Notes under the pieces: model-generated
Seen by the model: the letters and a program-made list of their open reading frames with translations, nothing else
The model's database searches: none
Told to the model about the DNA's origin: nothing
Translations under genes and position numbers: made by a program
Part shown: positions 47,700-61,706 of the stretch, one piece after another
How the letters are laid out: each line of letters opens with the position of its first letter
Position numbering within the stretch: position 1 is the first letter of the stretch
Origin: Pipra filicauda
Taxonomy: Eukaryota; Chordata; Aves; Passeriformes; Pipridae
Reading direction: 5' to 3'
Length of the DNA stretch: 64,000 bases
Assembly (NCBI RefSeq): GCF_003945595.2
Contig: NW_024104998.1
Span: 5,462,721 to 5,526,720, forward strand

Positions 47700-48115
47700 A
47701 AATTCTCACGAGGAATGGCTCAGGGAACTGGCGATGTTTGGTGTGGAGAAGTGAAGGCTCAGGAGGGACCTCATTGCTCTCAGTAGTTGTAACAACCTGA
47801 AAAGAGATCATAGTGAGGTGAGGGTCGGTCTCTTCTGCCATGTCTCAAGTGAAAGGATGAGAGAAAATGGCCTCAATTTGTGCCAGGGGAGGTTCAGATT
47901 ATATATTAGAATAAAAATATTCACAGAAAGAGTCATCAGGCATTGAAATAAGTTGCCCAGGGAGGTGGTTGAGTCACCAGCTCTGGAAATGTTCAAGAGG
48001 AATCTGGATATGACACTTGGGGATATGGTTTTGGGATGATTAGGGTGGTGCTAGGTTGACAGCTGGACTAGATGATCTTGAAGGTCTCTTCCAGCCTTGA
48101 TGAATCTGTGATTCT
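47700..48115 (+). mobile_element. CR1 LINE 3' end, about 415 bp
   Basis: In plus orientation the segment starts with an ACGAGGAATGGCTCAGGG block (CR1 YEERLRELG region) and continues through GAGAAGTGAAGGCTCAGGAGGGACCTCATTGC. It reaches CTGGACTAGATGATCTTG, CTCTTCCAGCCTTGAT and the tail GAATCTGTGATTCTGGG. The reading frame is broken; this is an older copy than the one at 39425. Confidence 0.93.
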
Positions 48116-48592
48116 GGGATTCTTGCCTTGCTGTACTTCCTCCAGCATGGAAGTGTAGTTCAGTTCTCAACTGTATATCAGGAAGCATTTGATGTTTACT
48201 TTTTGGTAATTTTTAGGAGTGTTACCTCAACAAAACATCTAATTTTAATGTTCACTTGTTCAGGAGGGGTGTTCTTGTGAGACTTACTGTATTTTCCTAT
48301 ATTATTTCTTGTCAAAGATGAAGTAGAAAAGATATAACACCATCTATTACTGAAAATAAAACTGACTTAAGTAAGCTTAGGTACTATATATCTAACAGTA
48401 TGTGACTCTTTTGGTCTTCTGGAAATACCAGAACTACTATTCGCTATGTATTCCTAGTCTTCTTCAAAAATTGCACAGCCAATCAGAAATGTGATTGCAT
48501 TAACCATGTCTTAAGTCTATATTTTTACACTAACAACAAATAGAAAAACATTTTTTTGTTTTCACATATAATACCCAAGATATCATACCAAG

Positions 48593-48733
48593 AAGACAGA
48601 GACGGGCTCTTCACAGTTGGAGCAGTGGGAGCACGAGAGACCACAGGCACAACACGAAACAGGAGAGGTGCTGCCTGGATATACGGAAATACTTTTCCTC
48701 ATGATGACACTGTTGGTCACTTATGTGGATCTG
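48593..48733 (+). other. Open CpG-containing segment with splice-like borders (weak exon candidate)
   Basis: A 141-base segment is open in one plus frame. It is preceded by a T-rich tract and AG (CCAAG at 48588-48592) and followed by CTG-GTAAAG, a plausible donor at 48734. With those borders it would be a symmetric phase 1-1 exon of 47 codons. It is distinctly GC-richer than its flanks and has four CpGs within about 80 bases. The predicted peptide (for example GNTFPHDDTVGHL near the end) matches no family I recognise. It may equally be a fragment of an unrecognised repeat. Confidence 0.2.
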
Positions 48734-51700
48734 GTAAAGCATATCCTATTTAGCTCCACCACATGAAGTAAGAACCCATACTCTTAGCCTTACATATATT
48801 TACAGACATAATTTTTTTTTCCTCTGTTGTAAAAGGCTTCTAACAACTGAGATTTTCAGTAATTAAAATATGCTAATATTTTTTCCATAGAGTTAAACCC
48901 TCTATATTCTGTACTGTACACTTGCATTAAAATGAATTGTGTTAGAGTTGAAGAATAATTCTCCAGATGAAATTGGAAACTAACACAAAAATGCCTTTAT
49001 TTTGAACTGTTGTTGGGAAAAAAAAAATTAGTTCGTGCTGCTGATCACATTTTGTATTCACTGCTGTCTTTCTTCATTGTGAAAAGGATTGCTTGGTGTA
49101 TTCGTATTTTCAGTAATATCTCCTTTGTACAAAAGCATTTCTGTTGGGTAAGATTAGGTGCTCTGAGCAAATAGGCAGAAAAAAGTATTCTGTCCAGGGA
49201 CTATGAATAGTATCTTGCTCTTTCCTTAATGCGTGTCTTGATTTCTGCAGAAACTGAAAGCATTGAGGGCCTAAAGCTATCTATTTGCTCTTCATGTGGG
49301 TCTGGATGCTCAGCAATAAAAACTGGTGCAGAGAAAAAAGAGGGTAGAGATTTGGGGCCATTGCTCAGACACTAGCTGGGACTCTGTCTTCTTGAGAGGG
49401 TGACTATCTTTGTAATTTTTTTTCTTTCTTTTTCCTTTATGTATTAAGCTGTCTTTATCTCAACGCAGGAGTTTCTTCCCTTTTTTCCTTCCTATTCTGC
49501 TCCTTCTCCTGCTGGAGGAAAGGGGGATTAAGCAAGCAGTTGTGTGGGGGTCAACCTGGGACAATGTCTTTTTACATATTTTTTAAATGCTGTCAAGAGA
49601 CATTGCCAGACTCCGGAAGAAATACCTTTAGCAGAGTTTTATTGAAATAATGAGTTAAGTGTTAAAATGCTGAAGAAAAGTGCTACAAATTAAGGAATTT
49701 TGAAAGTATGACTTCTGATGTATCATTAACTAACCAGAAAAAACCAATGATTAATAACCATGGTAGGATTAGACTATAATTGGATTAATTTTTAAGAAAC
49801 AGATTCTGAAAAAAATTACTTGAAGTTAGTTACCATCACAGATCAACCACCCACTTTTCTTTGACTTTGTCTTCTCTAATAATGGATAGTATCACATGTT
49901 TTCTTTCTTTCTATAGCACAAACAAACAAAAGTGTTTTGTCCTACAAAACAAAACACACATCACACCTGATACCTGCAATGACTGAGAAGAAAATAAAGC
50001 AATAATCAATAAATATATACCCTAGACACAGTGTGATTTTAGGCAGCTACCTTAAGTACTGTGAGGTGTTTTCTATGAAATAGACATTTTTCTCTGCCTT
50101 TTGCCTTTGGTAGTGCTACAGGACTTGCCTAAGGTCTGTAGTGCAAAAGGGTTATTGAAAACTGGATATTCTGTGGGCTGATGCATGGCAGGGGTGGAGT
50201 GAGGGTCAGGGAAGGTGAGTAGTACCTTTAGTTCTTGCCTTTACCTGTACTATTCTGTAAGAGAGACTGAACCTTGACTGATACTTAACAGAAATATTAA
50301 AGAGGACTTTTGCAAAACAAAATATTTAGCATGGGTGTCTGCCATACGATATCACACAGTTTTTACTAACATAGATAGCTACGAGACAAACTAATGTATG
50401 CTGATTAATTTTTCATTTTCTAATGTGTCCAGTTTTGGCACCTCAAGCAAGTATTAACAGCAGTTAGCCTGTCTGTGAGTACATTTGGCTTTGATGGGAT
50501 TGTTGGATGCCAAAGTAGAGAATATATTTCACCCTCAGTGATATCTGGATCTTTGCTTTGCTTGTTCCTCTTTTGTTGAATGATTTTTGGATGAGATGAA
50601 ACATTATGTTTCTTTCTTCTAGAATTTTAAGAAAAGTAGTTCACACTCAAAAACACCTTAGTGATTCTTTTTATAGTTAAGGCAGATGGAAGAGCCTATG
50701 TGTGAACATTTATTTATACTGTTAAAAAGGCATCAAAAAAGGCCCTAATGTATTGCTCTGTACTGATCTTCTAACAAGAATAGAATTTCACTTCTCTGCT
50801 ATAAGATCTCTGCTAATTTCTTCTCTTAATAATCTCTCCTCTTCCTTAATAATGGTGATAAAGTTTCATTTGAGAAAAAATTAATGAGAAAATAAGTATT
50901 TCAGTGGCATTTCTCTGAATAAATAACATGAATTTTGCATTATAGTGGTTCAAAATGTAGTCTGAATTCTATATTTTGTCAATATTAATATATTCAGGTC
51001 ACTCGCTGTTGTATTTCATGAAAATTTTTGTTCATTCACACTTTCAGTCTCCCAAAAGATCAACTCATCTCAGCTTGCCAAGTATCTAACACAGCTCCTC
51101 AGTGTACTGTGACCTTTCCTACTCCCTCTACTTGAACAAGGGGAGGATTTGATGAGGAATAAAAGTAAAAGTAATTAATTTCAGAATTTTCTGCAGAATG
51201 GGATTTCCTTCTTCTAGTCCCCTACTAACCCAGTCACCATCTCCCCTGTAATTCTCCTTGGTCATGTTCTGAGAGGGTAAATAATTTGATCAAGTTGCAT
51301 TGCCAGATCTCAAGTGGTGAAAAATACTAGTGGAGAACATTAGCAACCTGAAAACATGTAACTAGGTTCCCAAGTAGAAGAATTGGAGTTGTGTTTCAAA
51401 CAGGAATCCCCATCCCTGGTACATCCCAGATGGCAAATTGTGCCAAACCTCCAAGTACAGTTAGCATGATAGGTTATTTCTTACAATAAAAGAATAGCTG
51501 CTTCCAGCCCTGATCCCTGCTCCTGTTCCACTATCTTATTACTATATTGTGATCAACTGGAAGGGGAAATTCATGGCTGAAAATTAAACCAGTAGTGAAA
51601 AAAGGCTGTTTTTAACGGGTCTCTGTTCCCTGTCTATCACGCAGCTCCACAAACAGTTGTAGTGGTGCAACTAAAGCAATGAACTGGAACAATAGGTGAC

Positions 51701-54700
51701 GGGGCTGTTCAAAGAAATGTTAAGTACAAGCTCATGATTTTCCTTTATTGTGATGAGCTGAGTACAAGTGCTTGTGAGTCTTCTTTCCCTTTCTGAAATT
51801 ATCCTTTGAGAGCTGTGAACTGTGAATTAATTTTAATGAAACACCAACTCTGAAATTTAAAGATGTTAAAGTTCATACTGCACATTGCTTCATCACTTAT
51901 CATCCTAGCAGAAGCAGCCAGCTAATAAGATACTCTCATGTTTCTGCATTTCCCTTTCAAATATTTGGAAACCAAATGCACATAAAATGTTCAACAAAAT
52001 TACCAAAAAATTCTCAGGTTTCTGTTCTCTCACTCCATTGCTTTCCAGACTTCATGGATATATCTGTTACAGAACAACTGAAACTATGACTGTCCTAAAT
52101 ACATATATATGGTGAAATGGATATTAATGTTGGTTCATGCTGTCTTCACTCCTGACCATATTTTTGTGCAAATATTATGGTTTAGTAGATTTTGTGCTGT
52201 TTTGACTTTTCAGAACTATGTACTTATGACTAACTCTTAATAACACTATTTTCTCTTGGTTAAAGATGTAGTTTTTCATTGATTTCGTCTCCTCAGCTTT
52301 TCTGCAACTTTCAGTTTTCCCGCTGTTTGATATCATTATTGAATTGTCTTGAGGACTGCATATCTAAAAATAGCAGCAATCTCCTGGCACCAAGCAAAAG
52401 ATGAATAAATGGTTTCTTTCTGCTCACACTAGCTTGCAGTTCTAAGGTCCTCTCAAGCTCATTTGAAACACTCAGTGGACCTGTTCACCAGACACCAAGA
52501 AAGCATGTGAATGCCTCATTAAAATCATGTAGAGTATCTTTTTGTTCTGAAGACGTATTTCTTATTAAATAGTGTAAGAAACCCTTAAATGCTTCCACTG
52601 TGAAAATTGGTTCTACTTGTAAATTGATAAGATAAAGTTTTCTTCTCAGTAGTCTTTTGTAACTTAAAAAAGTCATTCAACTGACTTTCTGCTGTAAAAT
52701 TTAAATTTAAGTAAATGGCCAAGGTTTTTACTGTTTTAGATCAAATGAATACAGAAGTAGGAGCACAGATTTTGAATTGGGTTTTACTGAGCAATTAGTT
52801 TTGAGGGAAAGAGGTCTAATTTGCTCAAAAAAATGTATGTAACCATAAATCTGTGATGATTTGCAAAAGTCCTACATGTTCAGTTTATATTGCAGCCATA
52901 GTTGAACAGAGGAACTCTCCTCTGCTGCTTCTGCATTTGTCTCTCCTGTCTGTGCTCCTTTCTGCAAACCATATGTTACTACAGTATATTTCCCTTACTT
53001 CTCAAACATATTCTCCAATTTTAAGTGGGGTTTTTTGTTTTGTTTTTAAAGGAGTTTGAAAATGCTGTTTCAGAGCATTTCTTTAATGCTGGAATTGGAA
53101 GGAGTATAATTACAGTTTTCAGTTTTGTTTATCTTTAATATTTTTAAATAAATATCTCCAAGTATATAATTTATTAAATCTCTCAAGGAGGTTGGAACAA
53201 GAATCTATGCAAATAATTTTAACTAATAATTAAACTAATAAAAGATTTTTTTAAAATTAATTTTCCCTTTTTGTTAATCTTTCTTTGTCTCTATTCAATC
53301 TGTTTCCCATATCTATATACATAGGAAGGTAAATTTTTTTTATCAACTATTTCTCAGATATTTCCTGTTTTGACATCTCTAAATCAACTTAACTATGACT
53401 TCCCATACTAAGAAATTATTTTCCACTGACTTGAGCTTTATTCACTTTTACTAGTGGCAGGGTGAATTTCTGGAGGGGAGGGAAAACACACTTTTAAATA
53501 GATTTTGTACTTAGGTATGACAAAATGAAAATAACTAGTTGTCAAAGTTTCAGGACAATTTTTTAATTCCTCTGATGTGGCTTCTTTTGATATTGAAGGC
53601 TAGTTTTAGGTGCTTCCAAACAGGCAGCAATTTGAAAAGGGTTAGCTAGGGGCTTTAGGGACTCTATTGGACTGATACCATTAGGAGGGGTTTGATATTC
53701 TAGTTGCTCTAGCACCAAAACTATTGCTGTCCCTTCCCAAAACTTTGAGGTATTTCAGTAACTCAAGGAAATTTTTCAACTTTTACACATTTTGTCAAGT
53801 CAAAACTATGGATCTAACCATTTAAAGTGCCTTTTCTTGATATGTGCACATTAAATATTTTGGGTTTCCATTACCATGGACTCATCTTCTGCAGAAAAGC
53901 AGCCTTTTCTCACTGGCACTGTGCCAAGGTGCTGCTGTTTGAATGGAAGGTTATTCAGGTTCACAAACAAATGTTGTTGCTATATCAACCCAACTGATGG
54001 CAAAGCCTCATTGCTGAGCAGCTGGCTTAGTACAAATTGTGGTTTTACAAGCTAAACCACAAGCAGCTGTCTTGGTTCAATTAATGGTTTCACAAGAGAA
54101 TCCACAACTTCTGAAATCTGCATTAATACATTTGCTAAACTATGAGGCAAGTGATTAGAAATGTGTTCAGCTATAACTCTAAAACTGTAAGTTTTCATTT
54201 TATTAGTGTAATTTCTATCCTTATGAAAAATAAGTTGTATTTATGAAATCTAGCTAACACAATATAAGTGTTCTGTAACCAAACTCTCTACTTTCATTGA
54301 TCTTCATAATCTCTTGACACTGAGATTAAAATTAGAGATTTTTTATATATAATCTGGAGAAAACACTGATTTGCTTTTGAAAAATTCTCTGCTCTTTCAT
54401 CACCCAGGAAATTATTTGATAAAGTCTCAGGAGAGCATGGGATAGTATTTTTGAATCTCAATTATAGCTGATTTACTTAAACAAATGTAAATGTAGATTT
54501 TTTCTAATTATCTTACTTCTTAATTAAATACTGTGCTTTATTACTGCTATGTAACAAAAGAAAGTGTTATTCTTTGATGCAATTCATGTCACATCCTCAG
54601 ACATTTTTGTACTTAGGAGGAGTTTTTTTAGATCATTCAGCATAGTAGCTCTTTAAACTCTTGTTATTATAGATGTAAACATAACAATTGAAACATTTCT

Positions 54701-54884
54701 TTGAGAACACTGGAGGGCTGTAGATGAAGACTTTTTTTAACTTGTAATTTTTTTTTTACCTAGAAGTGTTATGCAGGTCATATAGTACTGAAACAATATT
54801 CAATTTCAGATGGCAAATATCACAGAAGCAGCAAAATGGCCATAGGGTAATAGCCTGTTTTGAATGTGAACCAGAAAACAGATT
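48734..54884. other. Unique AT-rich sequence, no gene seen
   Basis: About 6 kb with no recognisable gene or transposon. It contains the diverged tandem duplication at 54018-54107 and assorted T- and A-runs. Confidence 0.55.
54018..54107. repeat. Diverged 45-bp tandem duplication
   Basis: The unit starting GCAGCTGGCTTAG at 54018 and the next unit starting GCAGCTGTCTTGG at 54063 agree at about 35 of 45 positions. The first unit also holds a 9-bp hairpin (TTGTGGTTT/AAACCACAA). The divergence indicates an old duplication. Confidence 0.8.
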
Positions 54885-56303
54885 ATGAGAAAGTAGAAAG
54901 ATTAGTATTGTGCCAGCCTTTAAAAAGGAGCAAGGTGGTGGGTATAGGCTGGGCAGCCTCATCTCTTCTTCTGGGACTGTTTTTGAGTAGAACTTCCTGA
55001 AAGGCATTTCCCAGTACATGCTGGGCAAGCAGATGATCGGGAACAGCCAGAGGGGCTTTACCAAAGCAGCTGGCCAACTTTTTTTTCTTCCATGAGGAAT
55101 TGACTGGTTCTGTGAATACAGAAAAAAAACAGTTAATTTTTTTAACCTTTCCTTTAGCCAGGCCTTCAACATCTTCTGCCACAGCATACTTAGAGACAAA
55201 CTGTAGGGAGAGGGTTTGGATAGGTGTACTTTAGGGTCAGTGGAAAATGGACCCAGCCTCAACGCAGGGTCCACAGTTTGCATTCTGACTGTGGCTAGTG
55301 CCGAGCGCTATGGCCAGTAATCGACTCTGGAGCAGATAGTGTTTAACATCTCCATTTATGGGGAGATAGTGTTTAACATCCCAAATGGGATACACACTGT
55401 GCACCCTCAGCAAGCTTGTGAGTGGCACTAAATTGGAGGGAGTGGTCAATATGCTCGCAGAAACGGCTACTTGTCAGAGGGGCTTTGACAGGCATGAGGA
55501 ACAGGTTTCTTGGGAGAAACCTCCGAAAGTTTAGTAAAGATAAAGGGGAAGTCCAATGCCTGGGACAAAATAATCCCATCCAGCAGCAGAGGTTTTACTC
55601 TGTCTGACTGGGGATTAACCATGCAGAAAAGAGCCTGGGATGATGGTAGGCAAAAGTTTAGGTGAGGTTGCAGTGTGTCCCTGCAGTGATGATATGGTTG
55701 CATTAGCAAGAGTGTATAGAGAAGTCAAGGGAATAGATTATTCCTTTCTATTTACTATTTGCAAGAGTATGTCTCACCTACTGTATTCTCTCTCTGCTCT
55801 GTACCCTTCCACCTCAGTGCAATAGAGAGACTGAGAAACCAGAGAAAGTCCAGCATAAAAGTTCTAACATGGCCAGGGTGCTGTAGCATACCATGAAGAG
55901 ACACTGAAGAAGGTGGCTTATTTCAGACTGGACAAGACTAAAGGTGAGGGAGTGTAACTAGTCTTCAGCCATGTTACAGCTGGCTTCAGCTGGCAATACA
56001 AGAGTCACTCCAGCTTCTCCATCAAGTGTATAAAATGACAGGCAATACTCACAAGTTGTAGGAGGGGAAATTCTGTCAAATATAAAGAAAAATAAAACAT
56101 AAAAATGAGAGTGGTTAAGCACTGGAATATGCCGACCAAAGATGTTATGAAATGTCCATCCATGCAGATATTTAAAAGATGACTGAACAAGGCCCTGAGC
56201 TTTCTTATCTAACATTGGACTTGGTCCTGCAAGTTTGGCTGGGGAGTTGGGAGTGGGTTGGATGCCAGAAATCCCTTCTAACCTAAATTATTCTGTGATT
56301 CTA
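54885..56303 (+). mobile_element. CR1 LINE with decayed reverse transcriptase, about 1.4 kb
   Basis: The plus strand carries pieces of CR1 ORF2 in order. Near 54905-54975 are IVPAFKKE and a YRLGSLISSSG stretch corresponding to the family's YRPVSLTS region. IGNSQRGFTK follows near 55035-55065 (family IGDSQHGFTKG), and a degraded FNIFCHSILRDKL near 55165-55200. SKDKGEVQCLGQNNP lies near 55533-55575. The 3' end follows (56090-56303) with CTAACCTAAATTATTCTGTGATTCT. Several stops, frameshifts and a 17-base direct duplication (55334-55350, 55364-55380) show an old dead copy. Confidence 0.85.
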
Positions 56304-59300
56304 AGCTCAAATTAAGCAGAGAGGATCTCTGTTCTTTCCCAGGAAAGTAATAAATGGCTACATCTAGTCACGCTTTTATAAGGTCAATGAAAGCAATAAA
56401 TGCCCCTTTAGAACTGTTGAAAATAGATTAAACACTGCCTTTGGCTAACCCAACATTAGAGGTACCACAACCTGATTACCCTTTGCCACTCATTGCACAG
56501 TGACACATTTTGGTAGCGATGATTTATCAGAGAAATGTATGAATTGCAGAGCTGAACCTTACTGTTTTTAGTGAAACTTCCCTGAACATCTGTGTCATTT
56601 CTTGGGCATACCCTATTGGCACTCCATGTACTATGCTTACAATTATCCTGTAAGGGGTTTGTGTATCTTCTACCTTTTTAAAACTGCAACACAGGCACTA
56701 TTGTACTGCATTATACTATCATTTATGGATATAGGTGTTCATAAAATGTAATCTTGACCTTATTGAAACCAGTGGTTAATCCCCACTAATTGTATAAGAA
56801 ATGGATCCTAGTGTTTTATGAAGATTCACTCATACATCAGTTCCAAGAGCCTGATGCAGTTTTGGTGACTATTCTATAATATGAGAACCATTGAATCCTT
56901 ACTGATAAGAAATAAAGAATTAATTAAAATGGGGAGCTTGCATATGTGTGTAATTTTTTATTTTTTTTTTCACATGGCTTATAAAATCTGCTTTATCTAT
57001 CTAGCCTTTGTTAAAATTGATGGAATCTTTTGGACCTCTAAAAGACTGTTACTATTTTCTTTATCAATTGGATCAGATTAGTAGACAATATGATAACCTG
57101 CAGGTCATTCAGTTTGGACTGTACATTTAGGTTTTAGATTATACTGATTAAATCAACCATTCATAACTCTGTATGTTTTGCCATATCTGTATTATTCCGA
57201 TTGTATCTAATTTACTATAAAATGAAGAAGTATTTTTAAGAATATAAGATGAATGGCAGGAATTTTCTGGGATACTTTAATGAATAAAGGCTTATTTGGA
57301 GGAGCTTTTCTATTAATGTGTGGTTAGCAATAACTGCTGAGGAATAAATTAAAAAAAGACTTCTGTAGGCATGCATGTCTTGCTACTTACAAATAGCCTC
57401 ACAAAGCTTGCATCCCACTCTGCATAGCTATACAATATAATTTGAATTTCAAACCAAAAATTGGCTCTTTCCTCACAAAATTGTCCGTAGCTGGTAATTT
57501 CGTATTTCACAATACTGTTACACATTGAAGAAGTTTGTAGAAAGGAAAATAATTAAAGCAAGTTCTTGGCACATTTTTCACCTTAGAATTGAAATTGCAG
57601 TGGTTTAAAGCTTGAAATGTATGTGAAATTATAATTTTGTTTCCTAAGCTTGCAGCAGTGCTGCTTGGTCCAGATCCTGTAGCGATTCTGACATTCAAGC
57701 AAGGGCAAAGACTGGTAACACAAGAGAAGTGAAACAAACAGGTTTTTCTGCTTAGTCTAAATGTTTACAAAGCTATCATTGCTATGCTAGCAAATTTCCA
57801 GTATTTGTGTTATGTAAATTAGCAAGAAAACCCCAACAGTTTAGGCTAATTTCTTCATAATAGGTCTCCCTTTCACTAGAGAGAATTCTCTCTCAGCTGG
57901 AACATCAAAAATGTCTAAAATAAAAATATATGCATCCAATAGAAATATGCATAGATAAAAACAAGAAAAAATATTTTGACTTCGCATATGATTTCGGTTT
58001 TTTTAGATCCCCTGTGGGATAGAAACTTTCAGTTTTCTTTCCATGGAAATAGTGTAGGGAGAAGAGTCTGGAGAGAAACACCCACAATTATTTCCAATAC
58101 CCAAAATGAAGGAACAAATTATGCTCTTCCCAGTCATTTATTTAACAGTAATAGTTGTAACAGTTTTATAAATCAGACTCTGAAAGTCTCTCTGAAAATT
58201 CACGCTTATAGAAAATTCCACTGGAGATAGCATTACTGTATCACACATTAGAAGTCAGAATGCTCTGCTATTTAAGCACAAAACTATAGAAATGCAAGGC
58301 TGTATGTCCATGCAATAGCAAGCTTCCTATTCTTTCATCAGATACTTTATGCTTTAAAAAATGTGCATAAAAAGTTTCGAGTTTAGCATTATTTTATATA
58401 TTGTCTATGAAACATTTCTTTTCCTGTATCTAACTTGCTTCTACACCTACAACAACATTATGTCATGAATGTCTTAATTTGAACTTTTACTAAATGATGG
58501 TCTTTACTAAACTAGCTGGACGGTATTTTCATTTCCCAGGAATTCTTCCTGGCCCAAAGCATGACTCTGTTGAACAGTTTTACCTTTTTTAAGTTTGTGA
58601 TATAAAATTTCGGTAAAAGGCAATTATTCCCAAGCAAAAATCCCTGACGCAAATTATTTGCTCTTCAGCCAGTGACTGTGGCTGTCTGTAGCACTAGAGC
58701 AAAATAATTTCAGCCTCAGCTTCCCTTGCAGCATTAGATGCTTCACTATGTCACAAACCAGTAATATGTTCATTCTTCAGGCTGAGACCTTTAATCTAAA
58801 ATTGAGTTCTAAACTGGAAAGAGTTGTTTTCTTCTGAGGCCCTAGGAAAGCAACTGAGAAATGAGGATGGACAAACAGCTTAAAGAAATTATTTATTTAC
58901 TTTGGCTATACAATGGCAATCCTATTTCTAAAGCAGTGTGCACTTCTTACTACTGCCCGTATTTTGGGACTGATTTTTTCTCATCCTACCTACCTGCTGC
59001 TTGTAGATGCTGAGGTCCAGCTGACAGTGTCGCAGGGTTGAACAGTCTGGATCTCAAATGAGAGGGCCTGGATACCATGAGGCAGTCTGGATCTCATATC
59101 AGAATACTCCAAAGTGTACTGATAAGAGACCTGGAAAAAGCTTTGTGATCAAATCTCTGGAGTGGGCTCTCTTTTTCAGTGCCAACTATATGTTTGTAAA
59201 AAAGATTGTTAACTAATATTGTGCTTTCCAAAAAATACTGTCTCCAGTAGTCAGAAGGCATCATGATTTTTAAATTAAGTTCTGGTAAGCTATCTCATCC

Positions 59301-59392
59301 ATCTAAAATACAGTGTCTTGGGACCCATTCCCAATCTTTTCCATTTTTATTGTGAACATCATATTTCTTTTATCTGCCCTAATACTTTTTTT

Positions 59393-59425
59393 TGTTTGTT
59401 TGTTTTTTGTTTTTGTTTTCCTTTG
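59393..59425. repeat. (TTTG)n low-complexity stretch
   Basis: T-rich sequence with regularly spaced G, in TTTG and TTTTTG units. Confidence 0.8.
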
Positions 59426-61706
59426 AAACAATACTATGTTGCCAGTCTCTGCCACATGTTGAACTACTGGCTGTCTTTATTTTGCTCCTTCCAAAGATGC
59501 CTATAAAAAAGTGTACTTTTATTCCTTTATTATTACATGGGAAATATGGTTGATAGCAGGAATAGCAATGGCTCAAAGGCAAGAAAAATTCAGATTAATG
59601 CTTTTTCAGACTTCAGAGCTTTGCTGCATGTGAATTCAAAGATAAATTACGTTTTAATCTAGTTTTCAAAGTCCTTAATGACGAGACTGTCAGTGATGCA
59701 AAATTTTGTTTTCTTTACTTAAATTTTTTTTGACCTGATTAAAAATTCAAAATCAGACCTTTTACTGGAGTATACTTTACTTTTATTTGATGCTATTAGG
59801 TCTGGCTGTAAGCTGGATGCAGGGAAAATAAAATTGGAAATGACTGGACAGTACCTTACCAGGAGTTGATGTAGACATTGAACACATAAGATTCCAGATA
59901 CTGGATCATTTGTGAGAGATGGACATCTAGTTTTATAATGACCGTGAGCCAAAGTACAAGCTCACTTTACCCAGAAGCTGTTCAGAAATAGCCACAGTAT
60001 AAGAAAAAATCTCTGGCCTTATCAAGTTGTGGTAGCTAGAAATAAAAAGAATTTTTCTTTATTGTCCCTACGTTTCCTTTTATTTTTTTTCTGTTATCAA
60101 CCTCTTCTCTCAAGTCTAATACTAAACGAAAGTGCACTATGAGTCCTGTCCTTCTAGTGCAGTGATCCTTTTGTCATTCTATTGTGCAAGTTTGGCTCTC
60201 TGTCACAAAACCAGTAATCCCATTTATTTTTAAATTAAACATGCCACAACTTTCTAAGAAAAGAAATAAAATAGGGGGCATTAACATTTTAAATACTAAA
60301 CCAGAAAGTTAAGCAAAACTGACAATGTCAAGAATATTCCCTTTTACATGCAAGATATCTAACTCCAGAAATAACATTAGTGGTGTGTCAGTGATCATAA
60401 CGTAACCTTACTGAATAAGTGTTTCCAGTTATCAGTTATAAAAATCTTGTTTGCAATTACTATCTTTCACTGTCATCTAGTGTCCAAAAATACTTTCTGT
60501 AAGTGCTTGGTGATTACATAGAAGAATGAAATACTATTTTTCCCAACTTCATTTAAAAACTTTTAATCAGAAAGTAATTCCTAAAGTTGAATATTCAAGG
60601 TTTATTTCTGTCCATATAGTTTACTCAACCTTGAAAAAGTCTGTGCCTCTGAACATGCTTAGCTAGCAAGGAAATATGAAATGGAGAGAAAATACAGAGC
60701 TTTGAAACCAATACCATTACAGAAGATAGGGGAAGAAACAGTGATTTCAGGTCTCACTTCTGTCAGGGTTTTAAGGGATTTGTGGGCCAGAAGGAAGCAC
60801 AGTCAATATATGTGAGTACAACTGAACAGAAGCAAGAAGTAAATATATCTAGGGAAGAAAAACATTAGAAGATACTGTGAAAAAAACCCAAAATAAACAA
60901 AACCAACTAAAACTTTAATTGCCAAAACAAGAACATGCATTAAATATATTTCATACTTTCCCGTGAATTGTTAATTTTTCCTACATAAAGTAGCAAGAAA
61001 GCAGGTTTGAGTCATGTTCACTTAGGGCAATTGTAAGGTGAGCACTGTTTCAGCTTGCACAGTGAAGAACAGAGCCATATTGATGGCTTACATGTTTAAG
61101 TCTTACTCTTCATAAACACCCATGTTTATAATTTAATTAGTAATATTGCACTGAGAATATTTGATCACTTTTTCAAGGAAGTATATTATTAATCTTCAGA
61201 ATGAAAGATTATATTAAATTGCTGTTTCTACCTACATGTACTTGCCACAGACACATGATTAAAGTCAGTTTTCATTTCATAACATTCAAATATTGCACCA
61301 GTTATTCTGAGTAAAGCGAAGACTATGCTTATGCATCTGAAAGGACACAGGAGAAAAAATAAATATAAATAACCTGAGATGTTTTTAATCTGTTTAGCCC
61401 TGGTGAAATTAGCTTCAAGGAACCACGGCACCAGACAGTTAAAATGATAAACTTAAGGCAGGGCATTAATATCTGTTCTTAAATGTAAGGTTGGTGCCAA
61501 ATGTACATTACCTGTTTACTTCATAAATGTTACTCCAAGGGCAAAAGGCAATATAGTGAAGCCAAGTAACCCAAAATTACATAAGGGCAGTTTATTAACA
61601 TAAAAAAACTATTAATAAAAGGGTAATTTGAAAAAATCTGTAAAAAAAGTTTCCCTTTCAGAAAAAGCCCCACAAAAATCAAAATACAAAACAACAAACC
61701 CCCACC

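Noticed and set aside
54756..55283. 175-codon minus-strand frame
   Set aside because: It is antisense to the CR1 reverse transcriptase relic, which is readable on the plus strand.
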